From Paenibacillus dendritiformis (GTDB lineage Bacteria; Bacillota; Bacilli; Paenibacillales; Paenibacillaceae), in assembly GCF_021654795.1 (NCBI RefSeq), contig NZ_AP025344.1, forward strand, positions 4,836,501 through 4,900,500: a stretch of 64,000 nt of DNA, written 5' to 3'. The translations under genes were made by a program, and so were the position numbers. This document shows, in pieces, positions 63,893 through 64,000 of this stretch. Every line of letters starts with the position of its first letter. Position 1 is the stretch's first letter. The notes under the pieces are model-generated. The model had not been told where the DNA came from and did not search any database. It was given only the letters and a program-made list of their open reading frames with translations.

Positions 63893-64000
63893 GTGAATCG
63901 GTTGCATTCTTGCTTACGCATCCTGCGCCAGGAACAAGGCAGCGCCATGATGATCGTCTTCGTCTGCATGACACTGTTGTTCCTTGCGATCCCGCTTCTG
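63893..64000 (+). CDS. Pilus-assembly PilX/TadE-like protein (3' part outside window)
   Basis: GTG 63893 follows AAGAAAGGG and opens 36 codons to the window end. The start (LRQEQGSAMMIVFVCMTLLF) has the short basic leader and E-x-G-S-A-x2 hydrophobic pattern typical of PilX-N proteins in pilin operons. Too little is present for firm assignment. Confidence 0.6.
   Translation, partial: MNRLHSCLRILRQEQGSAMMIVFVCMTLLFLAIPLL

Overview
The window looks like chromosomal DNA from a Paenibacillus or close relative. The basis is a GC-rich Firmicute style with strong AGGAGG ribosome sites and TTG/GTG starts. Gene content also fits: CUT1 sugar ABC systems with a YesN-type AraC regulator, GH65 phosphorylase, family I.5 lipase, CitS/CitT/CitM, Rpn nuclease and a signal-peptide S9 peptidase. 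The species cannot be fixed from sequence alone. No rRNA, tRNA, CRISPR array or intact insertion sequence was seen.

Layout. 0-13.7 kb is carbohydrate metabolism on the minus strand: a disaccharide ABC binding protein, GH65 phosphorylase and LacI regulator with paired operators; an Rpn nuclease; a folded 123-bp element; and the trehalose PTS operon treP-treA-treR with a readable promoter and two operators. 13.7-19.8 kb is an LplB/YtcP/lipoprotein/AraC oligosaccharide ABC locus. 20-31 kb holds an MFS exporter, a secreted lipase, the citrate system, a TrmB-like regulator, a zinc-ribbon protein and a secreted S9 peptidase. 32-38.6 kb is housekeeping: B12-radical SAM, csaA, recQ, a 23S rRNA uridine methyltransferase and an AlkD-like protein. 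38.7-58 kb is an accessory stretch rich in acetyltransferases, antibiotic-type kinases, gene remnants and repeats. 58-64 kb has a tandem-HTH MerR regulator, an acetyltransferase, a membrane serine hydrolase with TetR regulator, and the start of a prepilin operon.

The most striking content is in 44.9-55.8 kb, where three gene starts are preceded by ribosome-sensing leader regions. An Erm-type 23S rRNA methyltransferase is preceded by a 13-codon leader ending IRLRK. An RlmA(II)/TlrB-type methyltransferase 8 kb away is preceded by an 8-codon leader ending IRLR. The RNA after both leaders is clearly homologous, and in each the Ile-Arg codons can pair with the segment just before the methyltransferase ribosome site. 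A third leader (17 codons) is followed by a textbook terminator/antiterminator pair, but now sits in front of a truncated RsgA-like gene and an APH-type kinase. Erm and RlmA(II) modify neighbouring macrolide-contact nucleotides, so this may be a coordinated drug-inducible ribosome-protection regulon.

A second theme is intergenic composite repeats. Two families (near 8-9 and 31.5 kb; near 43 and 48 kb) share one plan: a short head or terminator, an array of about 20-bp tandem units, then a block of near-palindromic units of the type AATTGCTGYA/TTGCAGYAATT.
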